Source of the DNA: Chloroflexota bacterium
GTDB lineage: Bacteria; Chloroflexota; Dehalococcoidia; Lucifugimonadales; UBA3495
NCBI GenBank assembly: GCA_022573285.1
Contig: JACZUF010000018.1
Span: 1-57,149, forward strand
Reading direction: 5' to 3'
Length of the DNA stretch: 57,149 nucleotides
Shown piece after piece: positions 8,319 through 16,969 of the stretch. The position numbers and the translations under genes are program-made. How positions within the stretch are numbered: the stretch's first letter is position 1; the number at the start of each line of letters is the position of its first letter. Under the pieces are notes generated by a model, which searched no databases, was not told where the DNA came from, and saw nothing but the letters and a program-made list of their open reading frames with translations.

Positions 8319-8665
8319 CGGCCGTAACGGCCACGGACCGGAGCATCTCTAACATCCACTGCGATCAGACGGCCGCGCTCTTCCTGGTAAGTAACTACGA
8401 CCTTTTCACCGGCCAATTGGTGCTGCCTCAGATGAGCGGCGCTGACGCCAACGGGTCCTTCCGTGGAGAACTCCCAGACCCTGCCGTCGTCGTCCCGCAC
8501 CCGGAGCAGCTCTATCTCCACCAGGTCGCGTTCGACCGCCTCCAGCACCAACCCCATTACCTCTTTGGTGCCGCCGCCACAGGCCGCGATAAGCAGCAAC
8601 GGCACAACCACCGCGACGGCCAGCGCCATTTTCTTCAATGCCGGCCCGGCCAAGATCTCCATCAT
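8315..8665 (-). CDS. Small lipoprotein of the ABC exporter operon
   Basis: A 116-residue predicted lipoprotein: signal peptide from about residue 10 and lipobox L-L-I-A-A-C-G-G-G with Cys at about 29. The mature part is a compact beta-rich domain of about 85 residues (E-V-M-G-L-V-L-E-A-V, R-V-W-E-F-S-T-E-G-P, E-K-V-V-V-T-Y) that could be OB-like; I do not recognise a family. The start codon overlaps the stop of the upstream ABC-2 permease by four bases, and its end overlaps the convergent thioredoxin-like gene by four bases. Translational coupling to the transporter suggests a related extracytoplasmic role, but there is no direct evidence of function. Confidence 0.7.
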   Translation of the reverse strand: MMEILAGPALKKMALAVAVVVPLLLIAACGGGTKEVMGLVLEAVERDLVEIELLRVRDDDGRVWEFSTEGPVGVSAAHLRQHQLAGEKVVVTYQEERGRLIAVDVRDAPVRGRYGR

Positions 8666-9750
8666 CCAAACCTAAACACCTTGGTGGCCGCCAGACCCGT
8701 GGCCGCCACCCAGCCGCCCAGGGCCGCCAGATGCGGCCAAGTGTCCCAGATCGACGCGCTGTCGATGGCAACCTCCCGCAGCGCCGCCAGCATGGGCGTA
8801 AGTGGCAACACCAGGGACACCTGGGGGAGCACCCACGGCAGGGCCGCAGTGGAGAAAAAGGTGCCGGCGAAGAACATCATCGGCAGGGACACGGCGTTCC
8901 CCATCCCCGAGGCGGCCGCCGGAGACTTGGCCCAGGCAGACAGGATGAACCCGATGTTCAAAAACACAATGCTGCCCAGGGCCGTAATGGCCAAGACCCA
9001 CAGGATGTTCCCGTGGACGTGCCCGCCAAACACGAAGACCCCAACGGACAAGATGATTCCCGCCTGGACCAAGGCTAAAAGCACGTGGGCCGTTATCTCC
9101 GCGGCGAAAAATTTCCAGATTGGTAGGGGGGTGACCAGCAGGCGCTTCAAGATGGACTGGTTCCGGTAGGTGCTGATGCGGACGGCGATGGAGATGATGG
9201 AGTTGGTCATGATCCCCAGCCCCAGCAACCCCAGAAGCACATTATCGAAATAATCGACCTCGGGTACTTGAATCACGTCGGCGGTGAGCAGCTGGGACGG
9301 CACGATGGGGCCACTTTCCGAATGGATGTCTGAAACCAGATTGCGGACCGCGCCGTCCACCAGTTGATTGCGGTCTGGGTTGCGGGTGCTGTAGACCAGA
9401 ATCACCGGGGCCGGGCTCTCAGCTTGCGCCTGGGCCGCCGGGTCGTCGAACATCTCCGGGATGACTATCAAGTAACCCAGGTCGCCGTCGGCAACCTTGT
9501 CCCGCGCCTCACCTGGGTCAAGTTCCTGGAACTCCAGTTCCAAGAACTCTATCTCCTCCAGCCGCTCCCGGAGCAACTCGGCCCTGGGGCCCCCGGACTG
9601 GTCGATCACGGCCACGTCGGCCGCGCCAACCCCGTTGAAGTCGAACAGGCCGAACACCACCACCAACAGCAGGGGGAAGAACAAGGCCCAGAATATGGCC
9701 TGCCGGTTGCGCGCCATCATCTTCAGGTTCGCCCAAGTCAACGCAACCAA
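8662..9750 (-). CDS. ABC-2 type transporter permease
   Basis: The 362-residue protein has the layout of ABC-2 exporter permeases: one N-terminal membrane segment (about 17-35), an extracytoplasmic region of roughly 130 residues, then five C-terminal membrane segments. It carries the family features N-R-Q-A-I-F-W at the start and A-L-P-W-V-L-P near the end. It pairs with the ATPase gene directly upstream and is followed by a lipoprotein, so the three form one operon. Exported substrates of such systems include drugs, polyketides and lipids; nothing here identifies one. The TTG at 9750 comes two bases after the ATPase stop codon; a start at the internal Met-Met near residue 11 cannot be excluded. 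Confidence 0.9.
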   Translation of the reverse strand: MVALTWANLKMMARNRQAIFWALFFPLLLVVVFGLFDFNGVGAADVAVIDQSGGPRAELLRERLEEIEFLELEFQELDPGEARDKVADGDLGYLIVIPEMFDDPAAQAQAESPAPVILVYSTRNPDRNQLVDGAVRNLVSDIHSESGPIVPSQLLTADVIQVPEVDYFDNVLLGLLGLGIMTNSIISIAVRISTYRNQSILKRLLVTPLPIWKFFAAEITAHVLLALVQAGIILSVGVFVFGGHVHGNILWVLAITALGSIVFLNIGFILSAWAKSPAAASGMGNAVSLPMMFFAGTFFSTAALPWVLPQVSLVLPLTPMLAALREVAIDSASIWDTWPHLAALGGWVAATGLAATKVFRFG

Positions 9751-9752
9751 AG

Positions 9753-10721
9753 CTAGTCCCGTAGTTCGCTGCCGGTCAGTTCGAGAAAGACGTCCTCCAG
9801 GGTGACCGGGGTGATCTGCAGGTTCTCCAGGCCCAGGCCGGCCTTGGCTATCTCGTCCAGCATGGTCTTAAGCGCGGACGGGCTATTCGCCAGCCGAAGC
9901 GTGTAGGTGTTCTCCGTTCCCGATTCTTCTCCAGCCTGTTCCCCAGACTGAATCACCTCGACGCCGCCGTTCAGAGTCTCCAGTTGGGCCACGGTCATTG
10001 GATGGTCCATGGTCAGCTTAACGGTATAGCTGGCTTCCAGTTGATTAATCAGGTTACGAGGGGTGTCAAGCGCCAAAATCCGCCCGTGGTCCATGATGGC
10101 CAGGCGGCTGCAAAGGACCTCCGCCTCCTCCATGTAGTGGGTGGTGAGGACTACGGTGACCCCGCGCTGGTTTACCTCTCTGATCAACCCCCAAAGGTTG
10201 CGGCGGGCCTGGGGGTCGAGGCCGGTGGTGGGTTCGTCCAAGATCACGAGTTCCGGGTCGTTCACGAGGCTGGCCGCGACGGCGAACCGTTGCTTCTGTC
10301 CTCCGGAGAGTTCGGCGACGCGGCTGGCGGCCTTATCCAGAAGGCCAACTTGCTCGAGCAGGGGTTCGGGTGCGGTCCTGGCGGGGTAAAAACTGCCCAA
10401 TAGGGCCAGGATCTCCTTGAGGTTGAGGTAATCGTAGTAGGCGGAGTCCTGAAGTTGGACTCCGATAAGGGCCTTCACCTCGGCCGCGTGGGACTGTACA
10501 TCCAATCCCAACACGCTGACCCGGCCTTCCGTTGGCTTTTGGAGGCTCTCGATGATCTCCAGTGTGGTGGTCTTGCCGGCCCCATTGGGGCCCAGTATCC
10601 CAAAGACCTCACCCCGGTCAACGGTAAATGTCACTCCGTCAACCGCGGTGAAGGACCCGTATCGCTTAACTAAGTTTTCAACTTGTACCGCATGCTCCAT
10701 GACAGCAAAAAATGATAACAC
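9753..10721 (-). CDS. ABC transporter ATP-binding protein (drug/ABC-2 type)
   Basis: This 322-residue cytosolic ATPase powers the permease encoded downstream. The motifs are complete: Walker A G-P-N-G-A-G-K-T (about 45-52), Q-loop, signature L-S-G-G-Q-K-Q-R (about 139-146), Walker B L-V-I-L-D-E-P-T-T-G-L-D (about 158-169) and the switch His in T-T-H-Y. After about residue 225 comes the accessory domain typical of DrrA/CcmA-like ATPases. The GTG at 10721 follows an AAGGG-like site; an ATG at 10700 would shorten the protein by seven residues without affecting any motif. Confidence 0.93.
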   Translation of the reverse strand: MLSFFAVMEHAVQVENLVKRYGSFTAVDGVTFTVDRGEVFGILGPNGAGKTTTLEIIESLQKPTEGRVSVLGLDVQSHAAEVKALIGVQLQDSAYYDYLNLKEILALLGSFYPARTAPEPLLEQVGLLDKAASRVAELSGGQKQRFAVAASLVNDPELVILDEPTTGLDPQARRNLWGLIREVNQRGVTVVLTTHYMEEAEVLCSRLAIMDHGRILALDTPRNLINQLEASYTVKLTMDHPMTVAQLETLNGGVEVIQSGEQAGEESGTENTYTLRLANSPSALKTMLDEIAKAGLGLENLQITPVTLEDVFLELTGSELRD

Positions 10722-11128
10722 AGTCCGCCCTTAATCAGATGGTTCCGCCCCTGGCGTAGACCAAATCGAGCACCCCGTCGAAGGGCGTAAAACAACGGTC
10801 CGATGGGCAACTGGCCGTGACTGGCCACGCACGGGATTTATTGACATCATCCAGGCCCTATGTTAACGTTCGAGGCGTCGTGGAGGGCCTTTTCCCGCCC
10901 TGTTTCAATAACGTTTTTCAGCCCGGCGAACAACGCTGCGGTGATACCATAGCCCTACCAAAACGCGATGCCCGGCCCCTTCCCAGGAACCCCCAAACAT
11001 GACCTGCAGTAACCACCTGCTGCCGCCGCAAAGCGGCTCCGGCGCAACTCCCGTCATCTCGACAGCTTCATCATTAATGCCCAGTGAGCCGCTGTCATGG
11101 AATTAGGCAGGTCCGATGAGCCGTCGTC
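10722..11128 (+). promoter_or_regulatory. Intergenic region with candidate promoter for ctaA
   Basis: This 407-base stretch between the divergent ABC operon and ctaA holds no convincing gene; the one short open frame (10817-11002) has no family resemblance. TTGACA at 10841-10846 followed after 17 bases by TAACGT at 10864-10869 is a reasonable sigma-70-type promoter reading toward ctaA, although it leaves a long leader of about 250 bases. I found no riboswitch or tRNA in it. Confidence 0.35.
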
Positions 11129-12076
11129 ATGGCACTAGGAAGCACCGGCGGGTTTCACAACTGGTTCCGGGGCATATCCGCGGTTACCGTTGCCGCTGTA
11201 TTCGCCTTGGTGGTCCTGGGTGGTGTGGTGCGGGTCACCGGGTCGGGCTTGGGATGTCCCGATTGGCCTGGTTGCGACGGGGGCATATTCCCACCCCTGG
11301 AAACCAAAGCGTTGATCGAATATTCCCACCGGGTGACGGCGTCTTTCGTAGTCGGTCCACTGATATTGTTTCTGTTCGCCGCAGCCTGGATTCGGTACCG
11401 GCGGGAACCGTGGATATGGGCCCCGGCATCCCTGGCCTTTGGCTTGGTCATCGCCCAAGCCCTTTTGGGTGGGGCCACGGTGTTAACTGAACTGCCCGGC
11501 GCGACTGTAATGGCCCATCTGGCCGTTGGCGAAGCCTTGGTTGCCGTCCTGGTGGTGCTGGCCGTGGTGGCCTACCGCGGCCCTTTGGCGATGGGAGTGC
11601 CCAATTGGGCGGTTGGCAAAATCCGCAGGTTCCCGGCCTTGGCGGTCATAGCCGGCGTCGCGGTGTTCTTGCTCCTGCTTTCCGGTTCCTACGTGACCAT
11701 CACCGGGTCCACCGGCGCCTGTTTGGAGTGGCCGCTGTGTCAGGGCGAGGTATTCCCCGAGCACCGGCTGCAGATCATTCACATGGCCCATCGTTATGTG
11801 GCGGGCATCGTGGGCCTGTTCGTCCTTTATAGCCTGCATCTTGGATTCAGAGGGAGGACCCAACCCATCGAGATACGGATGCTCTCCATGGTCGCCGTGG
11901 CTTTCCTCGTGGCCCAGATTATTGCCGGCGCCGGGGCCGTTTGGTCCGACTTCAGCCAAGACCTTCGCGCCCTGCACCTGGCCCTGGCCACCGCGGTCTG
12001 GATCGCTGTCTCCGCCTTGATCGTCCTGACCTTCTCCAGACCGGGCACACGCTGGAGCGGGGTATCCCATGGCTGA
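11129..12076 (+). CDS. ctaA: Heme A synthase
   Basis: CtaA is an eight-helix membrane enzyme that oxidises the C8 methyl of heme O to a formyl group, making heme A for aa3-type oxidases. The 315-residue protein shows two related four-helix halves. The heme-ligand histidines are visible in Y-S-H-R, H-L-A-V-G, H-M-A-H-R and L-H-L-A-L. Each half has a periplasmic Cys pair (G-C-P-D-W-P-G-C and A-C-L-E-W-P-L-C), as in the Bacillus-type enzymes. The stop overlaps ctaB by eight bases, so the two are translationally coupled and supply heme to the oxidase operon that follows. Confidence 0.96.
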   Translation: MALGSTGGFHNWFRGISAVTVAAVFALVVLGGVVRVTGSGLGCPDWPGCDGGIFPPLETKALIEYSHRVTASFVVGPLILFLFAAAWIRYRREPWIWAPASLAFGLVIAQALLGGATVLTELPGATVMAHLAVGEALVAVLVVLAVVAYRGPLAMGVPNWAVGKIRRFPALAVIAGVAVFLLLLSGSYVTITGSTGACLEWPLCQGEVFPEHRLQIIHMAHRYVAGIVGLFVLYSLHLGFRGRTQPIEIRMLSMVAVAFLVAQIIAGAGAVWSDFSQDLRALHLALATAVWIAVSALIVLTFSRPGTRWSGVSHG

Positions 12077-12977
12077 GCGAGTCGAGACCAGCCATAGGAT
12101 ACCCGCAGGCTTGAAGGGCCTGGCCAGCGACTACCTGACGCTCACCAAGCCGCCGATCATCATGCTTCTCCTGATCACGGCCTCCGGCGGCATGTTTCTG
12201 GCGGCGGAGGGGATTCCCTCGCTTCAGACGCTGGCTCTAGTCGGCGCCGGAGGGGCGCTGGGAGCGGGCGGGGCCAACGCCATCAACCATTTCTTGGACC
12301 AGGACATCGACGCGCTGATGTCCCGCACCGTGCGGCGTCCGGTCGCCAGCAACCGCATCTCGCCCATGAGCGCCCTGGCCTTCGGCATCGCCCTGAACGT
12401 AGCGGCTTTCTTCGTTCTGGCCTACTGGGTTAACCTGCTCGCGGCGTCTCTCACCCTGTCAGCCACGCTGTTCTACGTGTTGGTGTACACCGGTTGGCTT
12501 AAACGCAACACGCCGCAGAATATCGTAATCGGAGGCGCGGCGGGCGCCATCCCGCCGATGGTCGGTTGGGCCGCGGTCACGGGCGGACTGGACCTACCGG
12601 CCCTGTATCTCTTCTCCATCGTTTTTTTCTGGACGCCGCCCCATTTCTGGGCCCTGGCTTTGTTAATCCAGAAGGACTACCAAAAAGCGGGAGTGCCCAT
12701 GCTGCCGGTGGTGGTCGGAGAAGAGCGGACCGCCCAAAACATATTCATGTACAGCCTGGCCCTGGTGGCCCTGACCTTGCTCTTCTCCGCGACCGACGCC
12801 GTTGGCCTGGTGTACCTGGCCTCGGCCGCGGCTCTGGGGGCCGTGTTCATAATTTTTGCCTGGAACCTGAAGCGGGAGCACTCAGTCCGCAAGGCCAGGC
12901 ATCTGTATCTGTTCTCGCTACTTTATCTGGCGCTGTTGTTCGCGGTCATGTTGGCCGACAGCGTCTACCGGTTCTAG
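12069..12977 (+). CDS. ctaB: Protoheme IX farnesyltransferase (heme O synthase)
   Basis: CtaB is a polytopic UbiA-family prenyltransferase that attaches a farnesyl group to heme B, producing heme O, the substrate of CtaA. The 302-residue protein has the first Asp-rich motif N-H-F-L-D-Q-D-I-D-A-L-M followed by R-T-V-R-R-P, and the second region Y-T-G-W-L-K-R-N-T-P-Q-N-I-V-I-G-G, with about eight to nine membrane helices. It overlaps ctaA by eight bases. The order ctaA-ctaB-oxidase genes is common in bacteria with aa3 oxidases. Confidence 0.96.
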   Translation: MAERVETSHRIPAGLKGLASDYLTLTKPPIIMLLLITASGGMFLAAEGIPSLQTLALVGAGGALGAGGANAINHFLDQDIDALMSRTVRRPVASNRISPMSALAFGIALNVAAFFVLAYWVNLLAASLTLSATLFYVLVYTGWLKRNTPQNIVIGGAAGAIPPMVGWAAVTGGLDLPALYLFSIVFFWTPPHFWALALLIQKDYQKAGVPMLPVVVGEERTAQNIFMYSLALVALTLLFSATDAVGLVYLASAAALGAVFIIFAWNLKREHSVRKARHLYLFSLLYLALLFAVMLADSVYRF

Positions 12978-13025
12978 GCCCGGTCCGAACACGCCCGCAT
13001 CGAGCCTGACCCATGCCCAGATACG

Positions 13026-13055
13026 TTGACAGGGCTGACGGGCCTGTGATACTGT
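13026..13055 (+). promoter_or_regulatory. Candidate promoter of the cytochrome oxidase operon
   Basis: TTGACA (13026-13031) and TACTGT (13050-13055) are separated by 18 bases, and the -10 box is preceded by TGA, giving an extended -10 of the TGn type. It lies between the ctaB stop and the ctaC start, about 130 bases before ctaC, so the oxidase operon may have its own promoter in addition to read-through from ctaAB. Confidence 0.5.
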
Positions 13056-13182
13056 CCCGAAGGTTAGTGAAAATTAGCACACACACGCTCAAGTGGCAGT
13101 TGATTCAGGGGCAAAAAGCCCTTTGGAGCAGCCAGCCGAAGGCGTGGTGGCTGAGTCCAATAAAACTCTGGGGAGTCGAATA

Positions 13183-14388
13183 ATGGGGCTGTCGCCCTTC
13201 CGGCGGACAGGGTCCCTTGCCAAGCAATCCGCCTCGAGTATTAACGGGTCCGCGGGCGGATCCACGGGACGCCAAAGTAGTCTAAAGAACCGTTCGGTCA
13301 TCTTTGGACTGTTGGCGGCCCTTTTCTTGTTCGCGGCCGGCTGTTCCAAAGACGGCCAGTCCACCTGGGATGCTCTCGGCCCGGTGGCCCAAAGGCAGTT
13401 GGACCTATTCAACGTCACACTGTGGATCATGGTCATCGTCTTCATCCTGGTCGAGGGCGTTCTACTCTACGCCATCATCCGCTACCGCAAGCGCCCGGGA
13501 GACCCCAAGCCGCCCCCGCTTCACGGCAACAATGCCTTAGAGATCACCCTGACCATCATCCCCACGATACTTGTTTTAGGATTGGGGATCTGGTCCGTAT
13601 TCATCCTCTTTTACGTGGAAAAACCCCCCGACGACGCTCCCGACGCCCTACACGTGAACGTCACCGGCCACCAATGGTGGTTCGAGTTCGAATACCCTGA
13701 CGCAGGCAACGGCAAGAAGATCATCACCGCCAACGAGTTGCGGATTCCCGTCGACCGGCCCATCACGTTGAGCCTCTTATCCGATGACGTGATCCACAGT
13801 TTCTGGGTGCCCAAGCTGGCTGGCAAAATCGACATGGTGCCCACCCACGTTAACAAGATGTGGATCCAGGCCGACTCGGACAAGATCAAAGACGAGTTGC
13901 CGGTAACGTTGTTCGGTCAGTGCGCCGAGTTGTGCGGGTTGGGCCACGCTCTGATGCGTTTTCGCGTCATCGTGATGGACCAAGAAGACTTTGATTCCTG
14001 GGTTGCCGCCTACGGGCCGCCTCCCACCAATACCGCCAGGGCCCAAGCGGGGCAGCAGCTCTTCGCGGCCAATTGCACCCTGTGCCACACGATTGACGGC
14101 CCGGACGACCCGGCGCTATCGGCCAGCCGGCTGAAGGGCTTTCTGACTGGGAACGATATCACTCCCGTCCCGGCGCCGAACCTGACCGACCTCAGGACCC
14201 GTGAGACCCTCGCGGCAGGTCTATTGGAACTGTCAGAGACCAATCTACGGGCATGGCTGAACGACCCGGACAAGATCAAACCCGCCAACTATATGGCGGC
14301 CCGGGCGGTGTTGTACCAGGGCGGGACGGTGAGCCTAGACGAAACAGAGATCGATGCCCTGATTGGGTATTTGTTGGACTTGCGGTAG
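13183..14388 (+). CDS. ctaC: Cytochrome c oxidase subunit II with C-terminal cytochrome c domain (caa3 type)
   Basis: Subunit II accepts electrons through the CuA centre. In the 401-residue form a hydrophobic segment ends in a lipobox (A-A-G-C, Cys54), two membrane helices follow at about 73-95 and 118-140, then the cupredoxin domain. CuA ligands are His205, Cys247, Glu249, Cys251, His255 and Met258. A heme c domain is fused at the C-terminus with C-T-L-C-H (298-302) and probable axial Met371. The ATG at 13183 has GGGGAG seven bases upstream; an in-frame GTG at 13093 would add 30 polar residues and lacks a site. The fused cytochrome c makes this a caa3-type subunit. First gene of the ctaC-D-E-IV operon. 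Confidence 0.95.
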   Translation: MGLSPFRRTGSLAKQSASSINGSAGGSTGRQSSLKNRSVIFGLLAALFLFAAGCSKDGQSTWDALGPVAQRQLDLFNVTLWIMVIVFILVEGVLLYAIIRYRKRPGDPKPPPLHGNNALEITLTIIPTILVLGLGIWSVFILFYVEKPPDDAPDALHVNVTGHQWWFEFEYPDAGNGKKIITANELRIPVDRPITLSLLSDDVIHSFWVPKLAGKIDMVPTHVNKMWIQADSDKIKDELPVTLFGQCAELCGLGHALMRFRVIVMDQEDFDSWVAAYGPPPTNTARAQAGQQLFAANCTLCHTIDGPDDPALSASRLKGFLTGNDITPVPAPNLTDLRTRETLAAGLLELSETNLRAWLNDPDKIKPANYMAARAVLYQGGTVSLDETEIDALIGYLLDLR

Positions 14389-14462
14389 AATCTACCAAGT
14401 AGGAACGGAGACCGCGGCGTTTCCACCGGACAAGCCGGTGGAGGGCCCGGATAAAGCGAGCG

Positions 14463-16301
14463 ATGGCAACAATAACCGGCGTCATACCACGACCAACCAC
14501 CTACGCAGGCGTTTGGGGCTGGATTACCACGGTCGACCATAAGCGCATCGGCGTGCTTTACGGTGTGACCGCTTTGATCTTCATGCTGATCGCAGGCCTC
14601 GAAGCCGGCGTCATCCGCATGCAGTTAACCTCGGCCGACAACGACCTGCTCGGCGCCGCGCGCTTCAACCAGATGTTCACCATGCACGCCACGACGATGA
14701 TTTTCATGGTCATCATGCCTCTGTCCGCCAGCTTCTTTAACTTCATCGTGCCGCTGGCCATCGGCGCGCGCGACGTCGCATTCCCCAGGCTCAACGCCCT
14801 GAGCTACTGGCTCTTCCTGTTCGGCGCGCTTTTGATGCACATGAGTTTCGTCGTGGACCAGGTGCCGGACGCCGGATGGTTCTCATATGCCAACCTCACC
14901 GAGAAACCCTTCAGCGTTGACCGCGGCTTGGACTACTGGGCGATCGGCCTCTTGGTCTTGGGCACCTCGTCGGTGGCCGCGGCGCTGAACTTCATCGTGA
15001 CCATCATCAACATGCGGGCACCCGGAATGTCCATGATGCGGATGCCGGTCTTCGTCTGGATGACCCTCATAACGTCCCTCCTGCTGGTCTTGGCCTTTCC
15101 GGTGATCACGGTGGGACTGATCGAGTTGACCATGGACCGGAACTTCGGGACCCACTTCTTCATCCCGGCCGAGGGTGGCGACCCGATCCTCTGGCAGCAT
15201 CTGTTCTGGGTTTTCGGGCACCCTGAAGTGTATATCCTCATCCTGCCGGCCATGGGCATCATATCGGAGGTGTTGCCGGCCTTCTCGCGAAAGTCCTTGT
15301 TCGGATATCCCTTCATCGTATTCTCCGGAATTGTCATCGGCATCATGGGCTGGGCCGTGTGGAGCCACCACATGTTTACCGTGGGCCTTGGACCCGTGGC
15401 AAACTCGGTGTTCACCATCACCACAATGCTGATCGCAGTGCCCACGGGCGTGAAGATCTTCAACTGGATCGGAACGCTGTGGCGAGGCTCCATCGTGTTC
15501 ACCACGTCTATGATGTTCGCCCTGGGGTTCGTGGCGCTGTTCATCATCGGCGGCCTAAGCGGCATATCCCACGCCATATCCCCGTCCGACTTCCAACAAC
15601 AGGACACCTACTACATCGTCGCCCACATCCACTACGTGCTGTTCGGCGGTTCGTTATTCGGCCTTTTCGCCGGGATTTACTTCTGGTTCCCCAAGATCAC
15701 CGGCAGAATGCTGAACGAGACCCTGGGCAAGATAAATTTCTGGTTGATGTTCATCGGAATGAACCTGACGTTCTTCCCGATGCACTACCTTGGGTTGAAC
15801 GGGATGCCCCGCCGGATCTACACCTACACGGCGGAGTTCGGCTGGGAGAACCTGAACCGGTTGGCCAGTTTCGGTTATATCGTGCTGTTCATCGGTTTCG
15901 TGTTCTTCATCTACAACATCTGGCAGTCCCGAAAGTCACGGCCGGCCGGCCATGACCCCTGGGACGCCCCTGGATTGGAGTGGAGCATCACCTCGCCGCC
16001 TCCGGCTTACAACTTCGCGGAGATCCCTCTGGTCGAAGGACGGGACCAATACTGGATCATGAAAGATAGGGCGGAGGCTGCCGGGACTCCCCTCACGGAA
16101 CCCGAGGCCTTGGTCGACCCCAGGACCATCCATATGCCCAGCCCGTCGTACTGGCCGATATTCACGGCCGCGGGGGTGGCCCTGATCGGCGGCGGACTGC
16201 TTTCCCACTTCGCCCTCAGCTTTTTGGGCGGAGCCATTGCGATGATTGGCGTGATTGCTTGGGGCAACGAGCCTCCGGCTGCCCCCAGCGAAGACCATTA
16301 G
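14463..16301 (+). CDS. ctaD: Cytochrome c oxidase subunit I
   Basis: The 612-residue catalytic subunit binds heme a and the heme a3-CuB centre, where oxygen is reduced and protons are pumped. Twelve membrane helices are visible. Heme a ligands lie in T-M-H-A-T-T-M and in A-H-I-H-Y, which also provides the heme a3 ligand. CuB ligands are the His of F-G-H-P-E-V-Y and the pair in W-S-H-H-M. The Glu of H-P-E-V-Y, which ends the D-channel, and the cross-linked Tyr are present, so this is an A1-type oxidase. A C-terminal extension of about 90 residues carries one or two extra hydrophobic segments. It follows ctaC by 74 bases and precedes ctaE by 12. Confidence 0.97.
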   Translation: MATITGVIPRPTTYAGVWGWITTVDHKRIGVLYGVTALIFMLIAGLEAGVIRMQLTSADNDLLGAARFNQMFTMHATTMIFMVIMPLSASFFNFIVPLAIGARDVAFPRLNALSYWLFLFGALLMHMSFVVDQVPDAGWFSYANLTEKPFSVDRGLDYWAIGLLVLGTSSVAAALNFIVTIINMRAPGMSMMRMPVFVWMTLITSLLLVLAFPVITVGLIELTMDRNFGTHFFIPAEGGDPILWQHLFWVFGHPEVYILILPAMGIISEVLPAFSRKSLFGYPFIVFSGIVIGIMGWAVWSHHMFTVGLGPVANSVFTITTMLIAVPTGVKIFNWIGTLWRGSIVFTTSMMFALGFVALFIIGGLSGISHAISPSDFQQQDTYYIVAHIHYVLFGGSLFGLFAGIYFWFPKITGRMLNETLGKINFWLMFIGMNLTFFPMHYLGLNGMPRRIYTYTAEFGWENLNRLASFGYIVLFIGFVFFIYNIWQSRKSRPAGHDPWDAPGLEWSITSPPPAYNFAEIPLVEGRDQYWIMKDRAEAAGTPLTEPEALVDPRTIHMPSPSYWPIFTAAGVALIGGGLLSHFALSFLGGAIAMIGVIAWGNEPPAAPSEDH

Positions 16302-16313
16302 GAGACTGAGATA

Positions 16314-16934
16314 GTGGCCCACGCAGCAGAGCACGAATACACAACCACCGGTCTAAACCACCGGAAGATGCTCATGTGGATTTTTCTGGGCTCGGACTGT
16401 CTTTTCTTCGGCGCCCTGATCGCCACCTACATGGTCTACCGCGGGCAGAGCTTGGTCGGTCCCTATCCGGTGGACATCATCAGCGTCCCGATCACGACCA
16501 TCAGCACCTTTGTCTTGCTGATGAGCAGCTTCGCCATGGTTCAAGCGCTGGCGGCTACCAACGCAAATAACAAGCAAGCGATTGTCGGCTGGTTGCTGAC
16601 TACGGCATTTCTCGGGTCAATCTTTATTGGGTTCCAGATATTTGAATTCAACTCCTTTAAAAACGAGGGCCTGACTCTGCAAGGCAACCTGTTCGGCGCC
16701 TCCTTCTTCACCCTGACCGGCTTCCACGGCGCTCACGTGACGTTGGGAATCATCTGGCTGCTGGCCATGGCCATACTGGGCGCCAAAGGACGCCTGGGCC
16801 CCGCTACCGCGTTGGATGTTGAACTCCTCGGTCTGTACTGGCACTTCGTCGACATTGTTTGGATCGTCATCTTCACGCTGCTATACCTGATCGGCGGTTT
16901 CGATGCCGGCCCCCTCGCTCCCCCGGGCGGCTGA
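16314..16934 (+). CDS. ctaE: Cytochrome c oxidase subunit III
   Basis: This 206-residue membrane subunit has five hydrophobic helices, which is usual for the shorter bacterial subunit III. Family features are M-W-I-F-L-G-S-D-C-L-F-F in the first helix, the F-T-L-T-G-F-H-G-A-H-V segment and the final L-Y-W-H-F-V-D-I-V-W helix. It stabilises the binuclear centre and the proton uptake path of subunit I. The start is GTG at 16314, preceded by AGGAGA. It is in the same operon as ctaC and ctaD. Confidence 0.95.
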   Translation: MAHAAEHEYTTTGLNHRKMLMWIFLGSDCLFFGALIATYMVYRGQSLVGPYPVDIISVPITTISTFVLLMSSFAMVQALAATNANNKQAIVGWLLTTAFLGSIFIGFQIFEFNSFKNEGLTLQGNLFGASFFTLTGFHGAHVTLGIIWLLAMAILGAKGRLGPATALDVELLGLYWHFVDIVWIVIFTLLYLIGGFDAGPLAPPGG

Positions 16935-16969
16935 TAAATCAACTCCGCCGAACTCCATCAGGAGTCCCA

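Noticed and set aside
10817-11002. Plus-strand open frame of 61 codons before ctaA
   Set aside because: No recognisable pattern or ribosome-binding site, and composition resembles intergenic sequence.
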